Below are positions 24,943 to 34,868 of a stretch of DNA of 55,529 nucleotides, piece after piece. The translations under genes were made by a program, and so were the position numbers. The stretch's first letter is position 1, and every line of letters starts with the position of its first letter. Source of the DNA: an uncultured Lachnospiraceae bacterium (GTDB lineage: Bacteria > Bacillota > Clostridia > Lachnospirales > Lachnospiraceae); assembly GCA_934438085.1 (NCBI GenBank), contig CAKSBC010000016.1:1-55529 (forward strand). Direction: 5' to 3'. The notes under the pieces were generated by a model. It was not told where the DNA came from. It ran no database searches and was given only the letters and a program-made list of their open reading frames with translations.

Positions 24943-26079
24943 ATGAAATTTATGCATTTATCCGATCTGCACTTGGGTAAGAAAGTAAACGAATACTCCA
25001 TGCTTGAAGATCAGGAATACATACTAAAAAAGATCATAGGCATCGCAGACAGCGAGGCCTGTGATGCTGTGCTTATCGCCGGTGATATTTACGATAAAGC
25101 TGTTCCGTCTGCAGAGGCAGTTCAGCTGTTTGATGATTTTCTTGTTCAGCTGGCAAAAAGAAGGCTCCGGGTATTTGTTATAAGCGGAAATCATGATTCA
25201 CCGGAAAGGATGGCCTTCGGATCACGCATAATGGATGCAGAGGGCATACATATTTCTCCGGTTTATAACGGGGATATAAAACCTGTTACTCTTAAGGATG
25301 AATTCGGAATCATTAATATTTACATGCTTCCGTTTATAAAGCCTGCTAATGTGAGAAGATATTGTGATGAGGAGATAAACTCATATACCGATGCATTAAA
25401 ATATGTCATCTCCAAAATGAATATCGACACGACAGAGAGAAATATACTTATTACGCATCAGTTCGTTACAGGCTCTGTGCGTTCGGATTCAGAAGAAATA
25501 TCTGTAGGCGGCTCAGACAATGTGGATGCATATGTCTTTGAACCGTTCGATTATACTGCACTTGGACATATACATTCTCCGCAAAAATGCGGATCTGAGA
25601 AGATACGTTATTGCGGAACTCCTCTTAAGTATTCATTTTCAGAAGCTAAGGACCAAAAATCCGTAATAATAGCTGAGCTTTCGGAAAAGGGAAAGCTAAA
25701 TATAAGGACTGTTGAGCTTATACCGAAGCATGATCTTGTCGAGATAAGAGGAAAATATGAAGAACTTACCTTAAAAGCCTTTTATGAAAATACATCGCTC
25801 AGTGAGGATTATGTGCATATTACGCTTACTGATGAAGAGGACATTCCGGATGTGATCGGCAAGCTAAGGACGATATATCATCGATTGATGAAGCTCGACT
25901 ATGATAATAAACGTACTCGTTCAAATAACGTGATAAGTTCAGACAGCACTGCTGATTCTAAATCACCGATGGAGCTCTTTGAGGATTTCTATGAGCTTCA
26001 GAATAATCAGCCGATGAGCGCAGAACAGACTGAATTCATGAAGGAACTTATAGCTAAAACATGGGAGGCCGGACAATGA
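24943..26079 (+). CDS. sbcD: Exonuclease SbcD (Mre11-like)
   Basis: Nuclease subunit of SbcCD, which opens hairpins and trims blocked or protein-bound DNA ends. Metallophosphoesterase motifs are visible in order: MHLSDLHLGK (Asp8, His10), IAGDIYDKAVPS, VISGNHDSPERM, ITHQFV and GHIHSPQ. The 378-residue length is typical. GGAGACCGGC precedes the ATG. The stop overlaps the sbcC start (ATGA), as expected for a coupled complex. Confidence 0.95.
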   Translation: MKFMHLSDLHLGKKVNEYSMLEDQEYILKKIIGIADSEACDAVLIAGDIYDKAVPSAEAVQLFDDFLVQLAKRRLRVFVISGNHDSPERMAFGSRIMDAEGIHISPVYNGDIKPVTLKDEFGIINIYMLPFIKPANVRRYCDEEINSYTDALKYVISKMNIDTTERNILITHQFVTGSVRSDSEEISVGGSDNVDAYVFEPFDYTALGHIHSPQKCGSEKIRYCGTPLKYSFSEAKDQKSVIIAELSEKGKLNIRTVELIPKHDLVEIRGKYEELTLKAFYENTSLSEDYVHITLTDEEDIPDVIGKLRTIYHRLMKLDYDNKRTRSNNVISSDSTADSKSPMELFEDFYELQNNQPMSAEQTEFMKELIAKTWEAGQ

Positions 26080-28841
26080 GGCCAATCAAACTTATAATAT
26101 CTGCGTTCGGTCCGTATGCAGGAAAAACGGTTTTTGATCTTGATAAATTAGGTACGAACGGACTTTACCTTATTACCGGAGATACAGGTGCCGGAAAAAC
26201 AACTATTTTTGATGCGATAACCTATGCGCTATATGGAGAAGCAAGCGGAGAAAACCGTGAGCCGTCAATGTTCAGGTCAAAGTATGCCAAGGCGGATACT
26301 CCTACCGAAGTGGAGCTTGTTTTTTACTATGCCGGAAAGGTTTATACAATAAAGCGCAATCCTGAATATGAACGTCCGAAATCAAGAGGCGAAGGATCTA
26401 CGGTTCAAAAAGCTGAAGCTATGCTAATTTATCCTGACGGAAATATAGTAACAAAGCAAAAAGATGTGGATAATGCTGTTCGGAATATAATGGGGATCGA
26501 CCGTAATCAGTTTCTGCAGATAGCTATGATAGCCCAGGGTGATTTTCTAAAGCTTCTGCTGTCACCGACAGAGGATCGCAAAAAAATATTTCGGCAGATA
26601 TTTAAAACAGAGCTTTACAGCAATCTGCAGGAAAATCTGAAAGCAGAATTAAGTAAGCTCAATACAAAGTGCAGTGATAAAAGAAGAAGCATTGAACAGT
26701 TTATCAATGGTATAAGCTGTGAGGAAGATAATGTATTGAGTATAGAGCTGAAAAAAGCAATGGATGGTCAGCTTCCTGTATATGCTGTCATTTCCCTCAT
26801 AGAGGAATTGATAAAACAGGATAATGATAATAACAGTGATTTAATTAATACATTAAAGGAAGTAGACAAACAGCTTGAGATAGTCAATATTAATTTAGGA
26901 AAGATAGAAACAAAAGAAAAAACTGTCTGCTTGCTGAGACAGACTGAAGAAGAGCTGATAAAAGAGACAAAAAGAAATACTGATCTTAAGCGTATTTTTG
27001 AAGAAGAGGAATTAAGAAAGCCGGAAACAGAAAGGCTTTCTAAAGAAAAAGCCAAGATAGAAGCTGAATTTCCGAGATATAAATTTTTGAATGAGCTTGC
27101 TGAGCAGATCAAGGATTATGAAAAAAAACTATTAGAAAAGCAGATTGAGCTTGATAAGCACAAGACTGAGCTTTTAAATGATAAAAATAAATATACTGAG
27201 CTTAAAGCTGAATCGGAAGAGCTTTTAAACGCCGGAGAAAACAGAGAAAAGCTTAACGGTCAAAAAAAATCAGAAGAAGAAAAACTTACAAAGCTCAATG
27301 CTCTTGAAAATTTATTTGCAGAACTTCACAAACTCGAATCAGAGCTTAATACTTTACAGGATAAATATCTTACCGCTTCTGAAGAAGCTAAAAAGACTGC
27401 TGCAGACTTTGAAGATAAGAATCAGGCTTTTCTTGACGAACAGGCAGGAATTATTGCTGAAACCTTAGAGGAAGGAAAACCGTGTCCGGTATGCGGATCC
27501 TTAGATCATCCGACGCCTGCTAAAAAGTCACTAAAAGCACCAAGCGAAGAGGAATTAAAAAAATCAAAAGCTAAAGCCGATGCTGCACGCAGGAAATCCG
27601 AGGATTTAAGCTTACAATGCGGTCAGATTAAAATGAAGCTGGAACTAAAAAATGAAGACTGTGAAGAAAAGGTCGGAGAATTATGGGATAACAGCTCTTT
27701 AGCTGAGGCTGAAAAGGCACTTTCAGAAGAACAGACTGCCGCTTTAAGGAATATTAAAGAGCTTGAAGTGATGATAAAGGATGAAATCACCAAGATCTCC
27801 CGTAAAGCTGAGCTTGAGGAAATGATACCTGCTCTTGAAAATAAGATTAAAGAGAAGGAAGAATTAATAAATTCAGCAAATACATCTTATGAAGCTGATA
27901 AAGCTGCATTGACAGAAAAAAATTCACAGCTTGATGGTGAAAAGAAACTGCTTTTATTCAGCTGCAAAAAGGATGCAGAGACAAAGGTGAGAGAGCTGGA
28001 AACTGCTATTGACGTGATAAATGGGGCTTACAATAAAGCTCAGAGTGATTTATCAAAGTCTAATGAGCTGATAGCAGGATATAAGAAATCTATAAACACG
28101 CTGAACGAACAGCTCTCCATATCCTGTGATATTAACGAGGAAGAGGAGCAAAAAAAGAAAAAGGAGCTTTCTGAGAAAAGAAAGGTCACAGAAGGATTGA
28201 CAAAGCTGATTCATTCACGTATTGAAGCTAATAAAAAGGCATTATGCAGCATTCGTGAAAATGCAGGAGAACTGGATAAGCTCGAAGAAAGACTTACCTG
28301 GCTGAAGGCATTATCAAATACGGCAAACGGTAATATCAGCGGTAAAGAAAAAATCATGCTGGAAACATATATCCAGATGACATATTTCGACAGGATCATA
28401 GCTCGCGCAAATACGCGTTTTATGATAATGTCGGGAGGACAGTATGAATTGAAAAGACGTAAAGAGGCTGAAAATAACCGCAGTCAGAGCGGCCTTGATC
28501 TTAACGTCACAGACCATTATAACGGAACAGAACGAAGCGTTAAAACTCTTTCCGGAGGCGAAGCATTTAAAGCATCACTTTCTCTTGCGCTCGGTCTTTC
28601 CGATGAAATACAAGCATCTGCCGGAGGAATTAAACTTGACACAATGTTTGTCGACGAAGGCTTCGGTTCACTTGATGAGGAATCCCTTGACCAGGCAATG
28701 AGGGCATTGTTAAGCCTGGCTGACGGAAATCGACTTGTCGGAATTATTTCACATGTCGCCGAGTTAAAGAATCGCATAGACAAACAGATAGTTGTCACAA
28801 AGGAAAAAAGCGGCGGAAGCAAAGCAGATATAATTGTCTAA
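26076..28841 (+). CDS. sbcC: Exonuclease subunit SbcC (Rad50-like ATPase)
   Basis: SMC-type ATPase that pairs with SbcD. Walker A is GDTGAGKT at residues 35-42. Long Glu/Lys-rich coiled coils flank the zinc hook CPVC at 470-473. The C-terminal ABC signature is TLSGGEAFKASLSLALGLSD, followed by Walker B FVDEGFGSLD. The 921-residue length is normal. I chose ATG 26076, which overlaps the sbcD stop and gives the standard MRPIKLIISAFGPYAGK start, over an in-frame ATG 15 bases upstream. Confidence 0.95.
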   Translation: MRPIKLIISAFGPYAGKTVFDLDKLGTNGLYLITGDTGAGKTTIFDAITYALYGEASGENREPSMFRSKYAKADTPTEVELVFYYAGKVYTIKRNPEYERPKSRGEGSTVQKAEAMLIYPDGNIVTKQKDVDNAVRNIMGIDRNQFLQIAMIAQGDFLKLLLSPTEDRKKIFRQIFKTELYSNLQENLKAELSKLNTKCSDKRRSIEQFINGISCEEDNVLSIELKKAMDGQLPVYAVISLIEELIKQDNDNNSDLINTLKEVDKQLEIVNINLGKIETKEKTVCLLRQTEEELIKETKRNTDLKRIFEEEELRKPETERLSKEKAKIEAEFPRYKFLNELAEQIKDYEKKLLEKQIELDKHKTELLNDKNKYTELKAESEELLNAGENREKLNGQKKSEEEKLTKLNALENLFAELHKLESELNTLQDKYLTASEEAKKTAADFEDKNQAFLDEQAGIIAETLEEGKPCPVCGSLDHPTPAKKSLKAPSEEELKKSKAKADAARRKSEDLSLQCGQIKMKLELKNEDCEEKVGELWDNSSLAEAEKALSEEQTAALRNIKELEVMIKDEITKISRKAELEEMIPALENKIKEKEELINSANTSYEADKAALTEKNSQLDGEKKLLLFSCKKDAETKVRELETAIDVINGAYNKAQSDLSKSNELIAGYKKSINTLNEQLSISCDINEEEEQKKKKELSEKRKVTEGLTKLIHSRIEANKKALCSIRENAGELDKLEERLTWLKALSNTANGNISGKEKIMLETYIQMTYFDRIIARANTRFMIMSGGQYELKRRKEAENNRSQSGLDLNVTDHYNGTERSVKTLSGGEAFKASLSLALGLSDEIQASAGGIKLDTMFVDEGFGSLDEESLDQAMRALLSLADGNRLVGIISHVAELKNRIDKQIVVTKEKSGGSKADIIV

Positions 28842-28851
28842 GGAGTTAATT

Positions 28852-30312
28852 ATGAGTGAAAGAAATCTTACACTGCTTACTGATTTTTATGAGCTTACAA
28901 TGATGCAGGGCTACTTTAAAGAAGAAGAGCAGAATGTTAATGTTATATTTGATGTTTTCTACAGGAACAATCCTGACGGAAATGCATTTTCCATAAGCTG
29001 CGGACTTGAGCAGGTAATAGACCTTATCAATAATTTCCGTTTCGACAAGGAGGATATTGATTATCTTGCTTCACTCGGAACCTTTCAGGAGGATTTTTTA
29101 GATTATCTCAGAGCTTTTAAATTTACAGGAAATATCTGGGCTATACCTGAAGGAAACGTCATGTTCCCGAGAGAGCCTGTTATAAAGGTCATGGCACCTA
29201 TAATGCAGGCACAGCTTATAGAGACAGCAATACTTAATATCATCAATCATCAGTCTCTTATTGCAACCAAGGCAAGTCGTGTGGTTCATGCTGCAAACGG
29301 AGACGGTGTAATGGAGTTTGGTTTAAGACGTGCTCAGGGACCTGACGCAGGTATTTACGGTGCAAGGGCTGCCGTTATTGCAGGATGTGTCGGTACGTCA
29401 AATGTGCTTGCCGGTCAGATGTTTGACATTCCCGTGCTCGGAACTCATGCGCACAGCTGGATAATGTCATTTAAGAGCGAGCTCGAGGCATTCAGAGCTT
29501 ATGCAAAGCTTTATCCGGATAACTGCATTTTATTGATAGATACCTATGATACTCTCAAATCCGGACTTCCGAATGCTATAAAAGTATTTAAGGAAATGAG
29601 AGAAGCCGGAATTAAATCAAAGCGCTATGGCATCAGAATGGATTCCGGAGACCTTGCGTATCTTTCAAAGGTAGTTAAAAGAGAGTTTGAAAAGGAAGGC
29701 TTTACTGATGTAACGATTTCGGCATCAAATGATCTTGATGAAAATCTCATCTCATCATTAAAGCAGCAGGGAGCTGAAATTAACAGCTGGGGAGTAGGAA
29801 CTAATCTTATTACTTCCAAGGATACTCCTTCATTAGGCGGAGTTTATAAGCTTGCTGCAGTTGCAGATAAAAAGACCGGAAAGCTCATTCCTAAGATCAA
29901 GATATCTGAGAACACCGAAAAGGTCACTAATCCGGGTGATAAAGTTATTTACAGAATATACGGAAAGTGTACAGGCAAGATAATCGCTGACCTTATAGCT
30001 CTTAAGGATGAGGTTTATAACGAAAATGAGGATCTGCTCCTGTTCGATCCTGTTGAAACATGGAAAAAGACTCTTCTGAAGGCCGGAACATATACTATGA
30101 AGGAGCTGCTGATACCTGTTTTCATAGACGGAAAATGTGTATATAACGACAGACCTTCTGTAATGGAGCTTCAGAAGATATGCAAGGCTGATCTTGATAC
30201 ACTTTGGGATGAGTCCAGACGTCTTACAAATCCGCATTCGGTTCACGTAGATTTAAGCCGTGAACTTTGGAACCTTAAACAGGCATTACTTGATAAGTAC
30301 ACTATAGTGTGA
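28852..30312 (+). CDS. pncB: Nicotinate phosphoribosyltransferase
   Basis: Joins nicotinate to PRPP, the entry step of the Preiss-Handler route to NAD. The 486-residue protein has the family N-terminus LTDFYELTMMQGYF, EFGLRRAQGPDAG in the active-site region, GTHAHSW, and DTYDTL. The start at 28852 has AAGGAG at 28840-28845; an upstream TTG in frame lacks support. It lies 10 bases after sbcC. Together with pncC (10401) it suggests active pyridine nucleotide salvage. Confidence 0.94.
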   Translation: MSERNLTLLTDFYELTMMQGYFKEEEQNVNVIFDVFYRNNPDGNAFSISCGLEQVIDLINNFRFDKEDIDYLASLGTFQEDFLDYLRAFKFTGNIWAIPEGNVMFPREPVIKVMAPIMQAQLIETAILNIINHQSLIATKASRVVHAANGDGVMEFGLRRAQGPDAGIYGARAAVIAGCVGTSNVLAGQMFDIPVLGTHAHSWIMSFKSELEAFRAYAKLYPDNCILLIDTYDTLKSGLPNAIKVFKEMREAGIKSKRYGIRMDSGDLAYLSKVVKREFEKEGFTDVTISASNDLDENLISSLKQQGAEINSWGVGTNLITSKDTPSLGGVYKLAAVADKKTGKLIPKIKISENTEKVTNPGDKVIYRIYGKCTGKIIADLIALKDEVYNENEDLLLFDPVETWKKTLLKAGTYTMKELLIPVFIDGKCVYNDRPSVMELQKICKADLDTLWDESRRLTNPHSVHVDLSRELWNLKQALLDKYTIV

Positions 30313-30392
30313 TAAAATACATATTTGCTTAAAATTGCTCTTAAAGAGTATTTAAGGACTTTAAAACAAACCATTGTCAGAGGAGGAATGAA

Positions 30393-33300
30393 ATGGCGCT
30401 TTACAGTAAAGTCGATACATCCATGAATTTTGTCGACAGAGAAAAAGAGGTCGAGAAGTTTTGGAAGGATAATGACATTTTCGAGAAATCAATCAAAGAA
30501 CACGAGGGTGATCCAAGCTATGTTTTCTATGACGGACCGCCTACAGCAAACGGTAAGCCGCATATAGGACATGTGCTTACAAGATGTATTAAGGATCTTA
30601 TTCCGAGATATCAGACCATGAAGGGCAAAATGGTTCCGAGAAAAGCCGGATGGGATACTCACGGTCTGCCTGTTGAGATCGAGGTTGAAAAGCAGATCGG
30701 CATCAACGGTAAGGATCAGATAGAAAACTACGGCATTGCTCCGTTTATCGAGCTTTGTAAGGAAAATGTCTGGAAGTATAAGAGCATGTGGGAGGATTTC
30801 TCATTTACAGTAGGCTTTTGGGCTGACATGGAGAATCCTTATGTTACATATTATGATGACTATATCGAGTCTGAGTTCTGGGCTCTTAAGGAGATCTGGA
30901 ACAAGGGACTTCTTTATAAGGGCTTCAAGATAGTTCCTTACTGCCCTCGCTGCGGCACACCGCTTTCATCTCATGAGGTTGCTCAGGGCTATAAGGATGT
31001 TAAGGAGCGTTCTGCAATAGTACGCTTTAAATGTGTGGATGAGGATGCATATATCCTTGCATGGACAACAACACCATGGACACTTCCTTCAAACGTTGCG
31101 CTCTGCGTTAATCCTGAGGAGGAATACGTTAAAGTTAAGACCGGAGACGGCCATATTTACTATTTAGCTGAGGCACTTTGCGAAAAGCTTTTAGGCGAGG
31201 ACTATGAGGTCTTAGATCGCATGAAGGGCAAGGCTCTCGAGTACAAGAAGTATGAGCCGCTTTATAAGAGAGCAGCAGAGCTTGCGGAAAAGCAGCATAA
31301 GAACGCTCATTTCATCGTTTGTGACAGCTATGTTACTATGACAGACGGTACCGGAATAGTTCATATTGCTCCTGCATTCGGTGAGGACGACGCCAAGGTC
31401 GGCAGAAAATATGACCTTCCGTTTGTACAGCTTGTTGATGAAAAGGGCTGTATGCTCGGAAATGAAAAATGGGAAGGCGTGTTCGTAAAGAAGGCCGATC
31501 CTATGGTGCTTAAGGATCTTGAGGAAAGAGGTCTCTTATTTGATGCGCCTGTATTCGAGCACAGCTATCCTCATTGCTGGAGATGCGGAACTCCGCTTCT
31601 TTACTATGCAAGAGAGTCATGGTATATCGCTATGAGCAAGGTTAAGGATGATCTTGTAAGAAACAATGCAACGATCAACTGGATCCCTGAGAATATAGGA
31701 AAGGGACGTTTCGGTGAGTGGATCGCCAACGTTCAGGACTGGGCTCTTTCAAGAAATCGTTACTGGGGAACACCGCTTCCTATCTGGGAATGTGAGTGCG
31801 GACACAGAGAATGTATCGGAAGCCGTAAGGAACTTAGAGATAAGAGCTGCAACTATGACGAGGTTTATAACGAGCTTAAGGCAGCAGGCGACAAGGGCTG
31901 GAACGGAGATCATATAGAGCTTCATCGTCCTTATATCGATAGGATCAAGCTTACCTGCCCTGAGTGCGGCAAGGAAATGACTCGTATAACAGACGTTATT
32001 GACTGCTGGTTCGATTCAGGTGCGATGCCTTTTGCACAGCATCATTATCCTTTTGAAAATAAGGAACTCTTTGAAAAAGAATTCCCGGCTCAGTTCATTT
32101 CAGAGGCTGTAGACCAGACAAGAGGTTGGTTCTATTCACTTCTTGCAGAGTCAACTATTCTCTTTAATAAGGCACCTTATCAGAATGTCATCGTCTTAGG
32201 ACATGTACAGGACGAAAACGGACAGAAGATGTCAAAGTCAAAGGGAAATGCAGTAGATCCTGTTGATGCGTTAAATGAGTTTGGTGCAGATGCTATCAGA
32301 TGGTATTTCTATACAAACTCAGCACCATGGCTTCCAAACCGTTTCTACGGAAAGGCAGTTATGGAGGGACAGAGAAAGTTCCTCGGAACACTTTGGAATA
32401 CATATGCCTTCTATGTTCTCTATGCGAATATAGATGAGTTCGACCCGACTAAGTATACACTCAGGAAGGAAGGACTTCCTGTCATGGATAAATGGATACT
32501 CTCCAAGATGAACACCATGATAAAGAGTGTTGATACCAACATGTCTGCATATAAGATACCTGAGGCATGCAGCGCTCTTGAAGAGTTTGTAGACGATCTT
32601 TCAAACTGGTATGTAAGACGTTCACGTGAGCGTTTCTGGAAGAAGGGCATGGAGCAGGATAAGATCGATGCTTACATGACACTCTACACAGCACTTTACA
32701 ACACAATACTCTGTGCAGCACCGTTCATACCGTTCATGACAGATGCTATTTATCAGAATATAGTACGCTCAGTGAATCCTGAGGCTAAGGAATCCATACA
32801 TCTTTGCGACTTCCCTGTTTACGACGCTTCAAGAGTTGATGAACAGCTTGAAAAGTCAATGGATGAGGTGCTCAGCATAGTTATCCTCGGCAGAGCTGCA
32901 AGAAATGCTTCGGGTCTCAAGAACCGTCAGCCTATAGCTAATATGTATGTTCGTTCTGATATTGAGCTTGATGACTTCTGCAAGGACATCATTACAGACG
33001 AGCTTAATGTTAAGAATGTTGAGTTCAGAGAAGATATCAGTGACTTTACAGCATATACATTTAAGCCACAGTTAAAGACAGTAGGACCTAAGTACGGTAA
33101 GAACCTTGGATTTATCAGACAGCAGCTTTCAGAGATAGACGGTCATGCAGCTATGGAAGAGCTTAAGAAGGACGGAGCTATCAAGTTCACAGCGCCTGAT
33201 GGCACAGCTATTGAGCTTGCTAAGGAAGATCTCCTTATCGATGCTTCAAAGAAGGACGGATATGTTACACAGGAAGACCTTCATACAACTGTAGTTCTTG

Positions 33301-33578
33301 ACACTAATCTTACAGATGAGCTTGTAAACGAAGGCTTCATGAGAGAGATAATTTCAAAGGTTCAGACCATGCGTAAGGAAGCCGGCTTTGAAGTTATGAA
33401 CAAGATCGTTATTACATATGAGGGCTCAGAGAGACTGTATAATGTAATTAAGCTCTTTGGAGATATTATCTGCCGTGACTGCATGGCTGACAGTATAGAG
33501 CAGAGAACTCCGGAAGGATATACCAAGGAATGGGATATCAACGGAGAGACTCTTAATATAGGTGTAAAGAAAATCTGA
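30393..33578 (+). CDS. ileS: Isoleucyl-tRNA synthetase, eukaryote-like (IleS2) type
   Basis: Charges tRNA-Ile. The 1061-residue class I synthetase has its HIGH motif as PHIGH at 56-60 and KMSKS at 612-616, with the editing domain between them. The sequence GHVLTRCIKDLIPRYQTMKG and the C-terminus ending in LNIGVKKI without a CxxC zinc finger place it with the longer, eukaryote-like IleS2 form rather than the usual bacterial IleS1. IleS2 enzymes are typically insensitive to mupirocin. No T-box leader fits in the 80-base gap upstream. GGAGGAATGAA provides a strong ribosome site. Confidence 0.94.
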   Translation: MALYSKVDTSMNFVDREKEVEKFWKDNDIFEKSIKEHEGDPSYVFYDGPPTANGKPHIGHVLTRCIKDLIPRYQTMKGKMVPRKAGWDTHGLPVEIEVEKQIGINGKDQIENYGIAPFIELCKENVWKYKSMWEDFSFTVGFWADMENPYVTYYDDYIESEFWALKEIWNKGLLYKGFKIVPYCPRCGTPLSSHEVAQGYKDVKERSAIVRFKCVDEDAYILAWTTTPWTLPSNVALCVNPEEEYVKVKTGDGHIYYLAEALCEKLLGEDYEVLDRMKGKALEYKKYEPLYKRAAELAEKQHKNAHFIVCDSYVTMTDGTGIVHIAPAFGEDDAKVGRKYDLPFVQLVDEKGCMLGNEKWEGVFVKKADPMVLKDLEERGLLFDAPVFEHSYPHCWRCGTPLLYYARESWYIAMSKVKDDLVRNNATINWIPENIGKGRFGEWIANVQDWALSRNRYWGTPLPIWECECGHRECIGSRKELRDKSCNYDEVYNELKAAGDKGWNGDHIELHRPYIDRIKLTCPECGKEMTRITDVIDCWFDSGAMPFAQHHYPFENKELFEKEFPAQFISEAVDQTRGWFYSLLAESTILFNKAPYQNVIVLGHVQDENGQKMSKSKGNAVDPVDALNEFGADAIRWYFYTNSAPWLPNRFYGKAVMEGQRKFLGTLWNTYAFYVLYANIDEFDPTKYTLRKEGLPVMDKWILSKMNTMIKSVDTNMSAYKIPEACSALEEFVDDLSNWYVRRSRERFWKKGMEQDKIDAYMTLYTALYNTILCAAPFIPFMTDAIYQNIVRSVNPEAKESIHLCDFPVYDASRVDEQLEKSMDEVLSIVILGRAARNASGLKNRQPIANMYVRSDIELDDFCKDIITDELNVKNVEFREDISDFTAYTFKPQLKTVGPKYGKNLGFIRQQLSEIDGHAAMEELKKDGAIKFTAPDGTAIELAKEDLLIDASKKDGYVTQEDLHTTVVLDTNLTDELVNEGFMREIISKVQTMRKEAGFEVMNKIVITYEGSERLYNVIKLFGDIICRDCMADSIEQRTPEGYTKEWDINGETLNIGVKKI

Positions 33579-33596
33579 TCATAAGAGGTGATTCAA

Positions 33597-34772
33597 TTGA
33601 CAAAGATAGATGTGATCTCAGGTTTTTTGGGAGCAGGAAAAACTACCTTTATAAAAAAGCTTTTGGGTGAAGCGTTAAACAGCGAAAAAGTAGTTCTTAT
33701 TGAAAATGAATTCGGTGAGATCGCTATTGACGGAGGCTTTTTAAAGGATTCAGGCATTGAGATAAGAGAAATGTCTCAGGGATGCATTTGCTGCTCGCTT
33801 GTAGGAGATTTTGAAAAATCACTCAGAGAAGTCATAGAAAAGTTTTCACCTGACAGAGTTATTATTGAGCCGTCAGGCGTTGGTAAGCTTTCTGATGTTA
33901 TGAAGGCAGTAACAGACGCTTCTGCAAGTCTTCAGGTTGTTCTCAACTCAGCGGTAACGGTAGTTGATGCAAAAAAGTGCCGCATGTATTCAAAGAACTT
34001 CGGTGAGTTCTTCTGTAATCAGATTCAGTACGCAGGAACAGTTGTTCTTACAAGAACTGATCTTGCTGATGAAGATGTTATTGCTGAAACTGTAAAGTAT
34101 ATTAACGGTCTCAACCCGAAAGTCGAGATAATCACAACTCCGCTTTCAGAGCTTAAAGGAGAGAGACTTTTACAAATCATTGAAAAGCGTGATGATATGC
34201 TTGAGGAAATGATGAATGAAGCTCTTTCAGAGCCTGACGGTGAGTCAGAGGAAGAACACGAGCATCACCACCATAATCATGACCATGAAGGTGAAGAGCA
34301 TCATTGCTGCGGACACCACCATCATGATGAAGACGATGAAGATGAGCATGATCTCCACCATCATGATCACGAATGCGAACATCACCATGAACATGAGGAT
34401 GAAGAGCATCATTGCTGCGGCCATCATCATGATGAAGAGGAACACGAGCATCATGAGGGCTGCGGCCATCACCATCACCATCATCACGGACATGATGCAG
34501 ATGAGGTGTTTGAGTCCTACGGATGGCAGAATGTACCTGCCATTTCCAAGGCTAAGCTTGACGGTATACTTAAAAAGCTTTCGGAGGATGAGGATAATAT
34601 CATTCTCAGATCTAAGGGTATGCTTAAGGCCTCCGATGCCGACACCTGGTATTATTTTGATATGGTTCCGGGTGAGTATGAGATCAGAGAGGGTGCGCCT
34701 GATTATACCGGAAAGGTATGCGTTATAGGCAGCAAGCTCAATGAGGATGAGCTCAAGGCATTGTTTTTCTAA
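33597..34772 (+). CDS. CobW/COG0523 family GTPase with a very His-rich metal-binding insert
   Basis: A 391-residue P-loop GTPase of the CobW group, thought to deliver metals (Zn, Co or Ni, depending on subgroup). Walker A is GFLGAGKTT at 9-17. ENEFGE follows at 36-41, and the family metal-site CxCC is GCICCS with Cys63, Cys65 and Cys66. EPSGVGKL marks the switch region. Residues about 220-302 hold roughly 38 His plus several Cys-Cys pairs and acidic residues. The C-terminal CobW_C domain follows. I chose TTG 33597 because AGAGGTG lies 6 bases upstream; GTG 33588 would overlap that site. The next gene is a second CobW-type GTPase. Confidence 0.88.
   Translation: MTKIDVISGFLGAGKTTFIKKLLGEALNSEKVVLIENEFGEIAIDGGFLKDSGIEIREMSQGCICCSLVGDFEKSLREVIEKFSPDRVIIEPSGVGKLSDVMKAVTDASASLQVVLNSAVTVVDAKKCRMYSKNFGEFFCNQIQYAGTVVLTRTDLADEDVIAETVKYINGLNPKVEIITTPLSELKGERLLQIIEKRDDMLEEMMNEALSEPDGESEEEHEHHHHNHDHEGEEHHCCGHHHHDEDDEDEHDLHHHDHECEHHHEHEDEEHHCCGHHHDEEEHEHHEGCGHHHHHHHGHDADEVFESYGWQNVPAISKAKLDGILKKLSEDEDNIILRSKGMLKASDADTWYYFDMVPGEYEIREGAPDYTGKVCVIGSKLNEDELKALFF
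34293..34420 (+). repeat. In-frame direct repeat inside the His-rich coding region
   Basis: The 20-mer at 34293-34312 recurs exactly at 34401-34420, 108 bases (36 codons) later, encoding EEHHCCG both times. The flanking His codons are also similar. This points to internal tandem duplication or slippage expanding the metal-binding segment while keeping frame. Confidence 0.7.
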
Positions 34773-34784
34773 ATAATATTAAAG

Positions 34785-34816
34785 TACCGGACCGGGTGTA
34801 AAAGCTCGATCCGGTA
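34785..34816 (+). other. Short inverted repeat between the two GTPase genes
   Basis: TACCGGA (34785-34791) pairs exactly with TCCGGTA (34810-34816) across an 18-nt loop. No T tract follows. It may be a weak mRNA structure or regulatory site within the GTPase pair. Confidence 0.3.
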
Positions 34817-34868
34817 AGCGCGGTTAAGGGATATATTTTTGTATGTATCGTCGGTTGGGGTAATTGAT

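Noticed and set aside
30313..30392. Possible T-box leader before ileS
   Set aside because: The gap is only 80 bases, with no T-box core sequence and no antiterminator/terminator pair.
34216..34728. Long alternative frame (170 residues, Met- and Ile-rich) and its minus-strand counterpart over the His-rich region
   Set aside because: Both are shadows created by repeated CAT/CAC and GAT/GAA codons of the GTPase gene. No ribosome site or recognisable protein.
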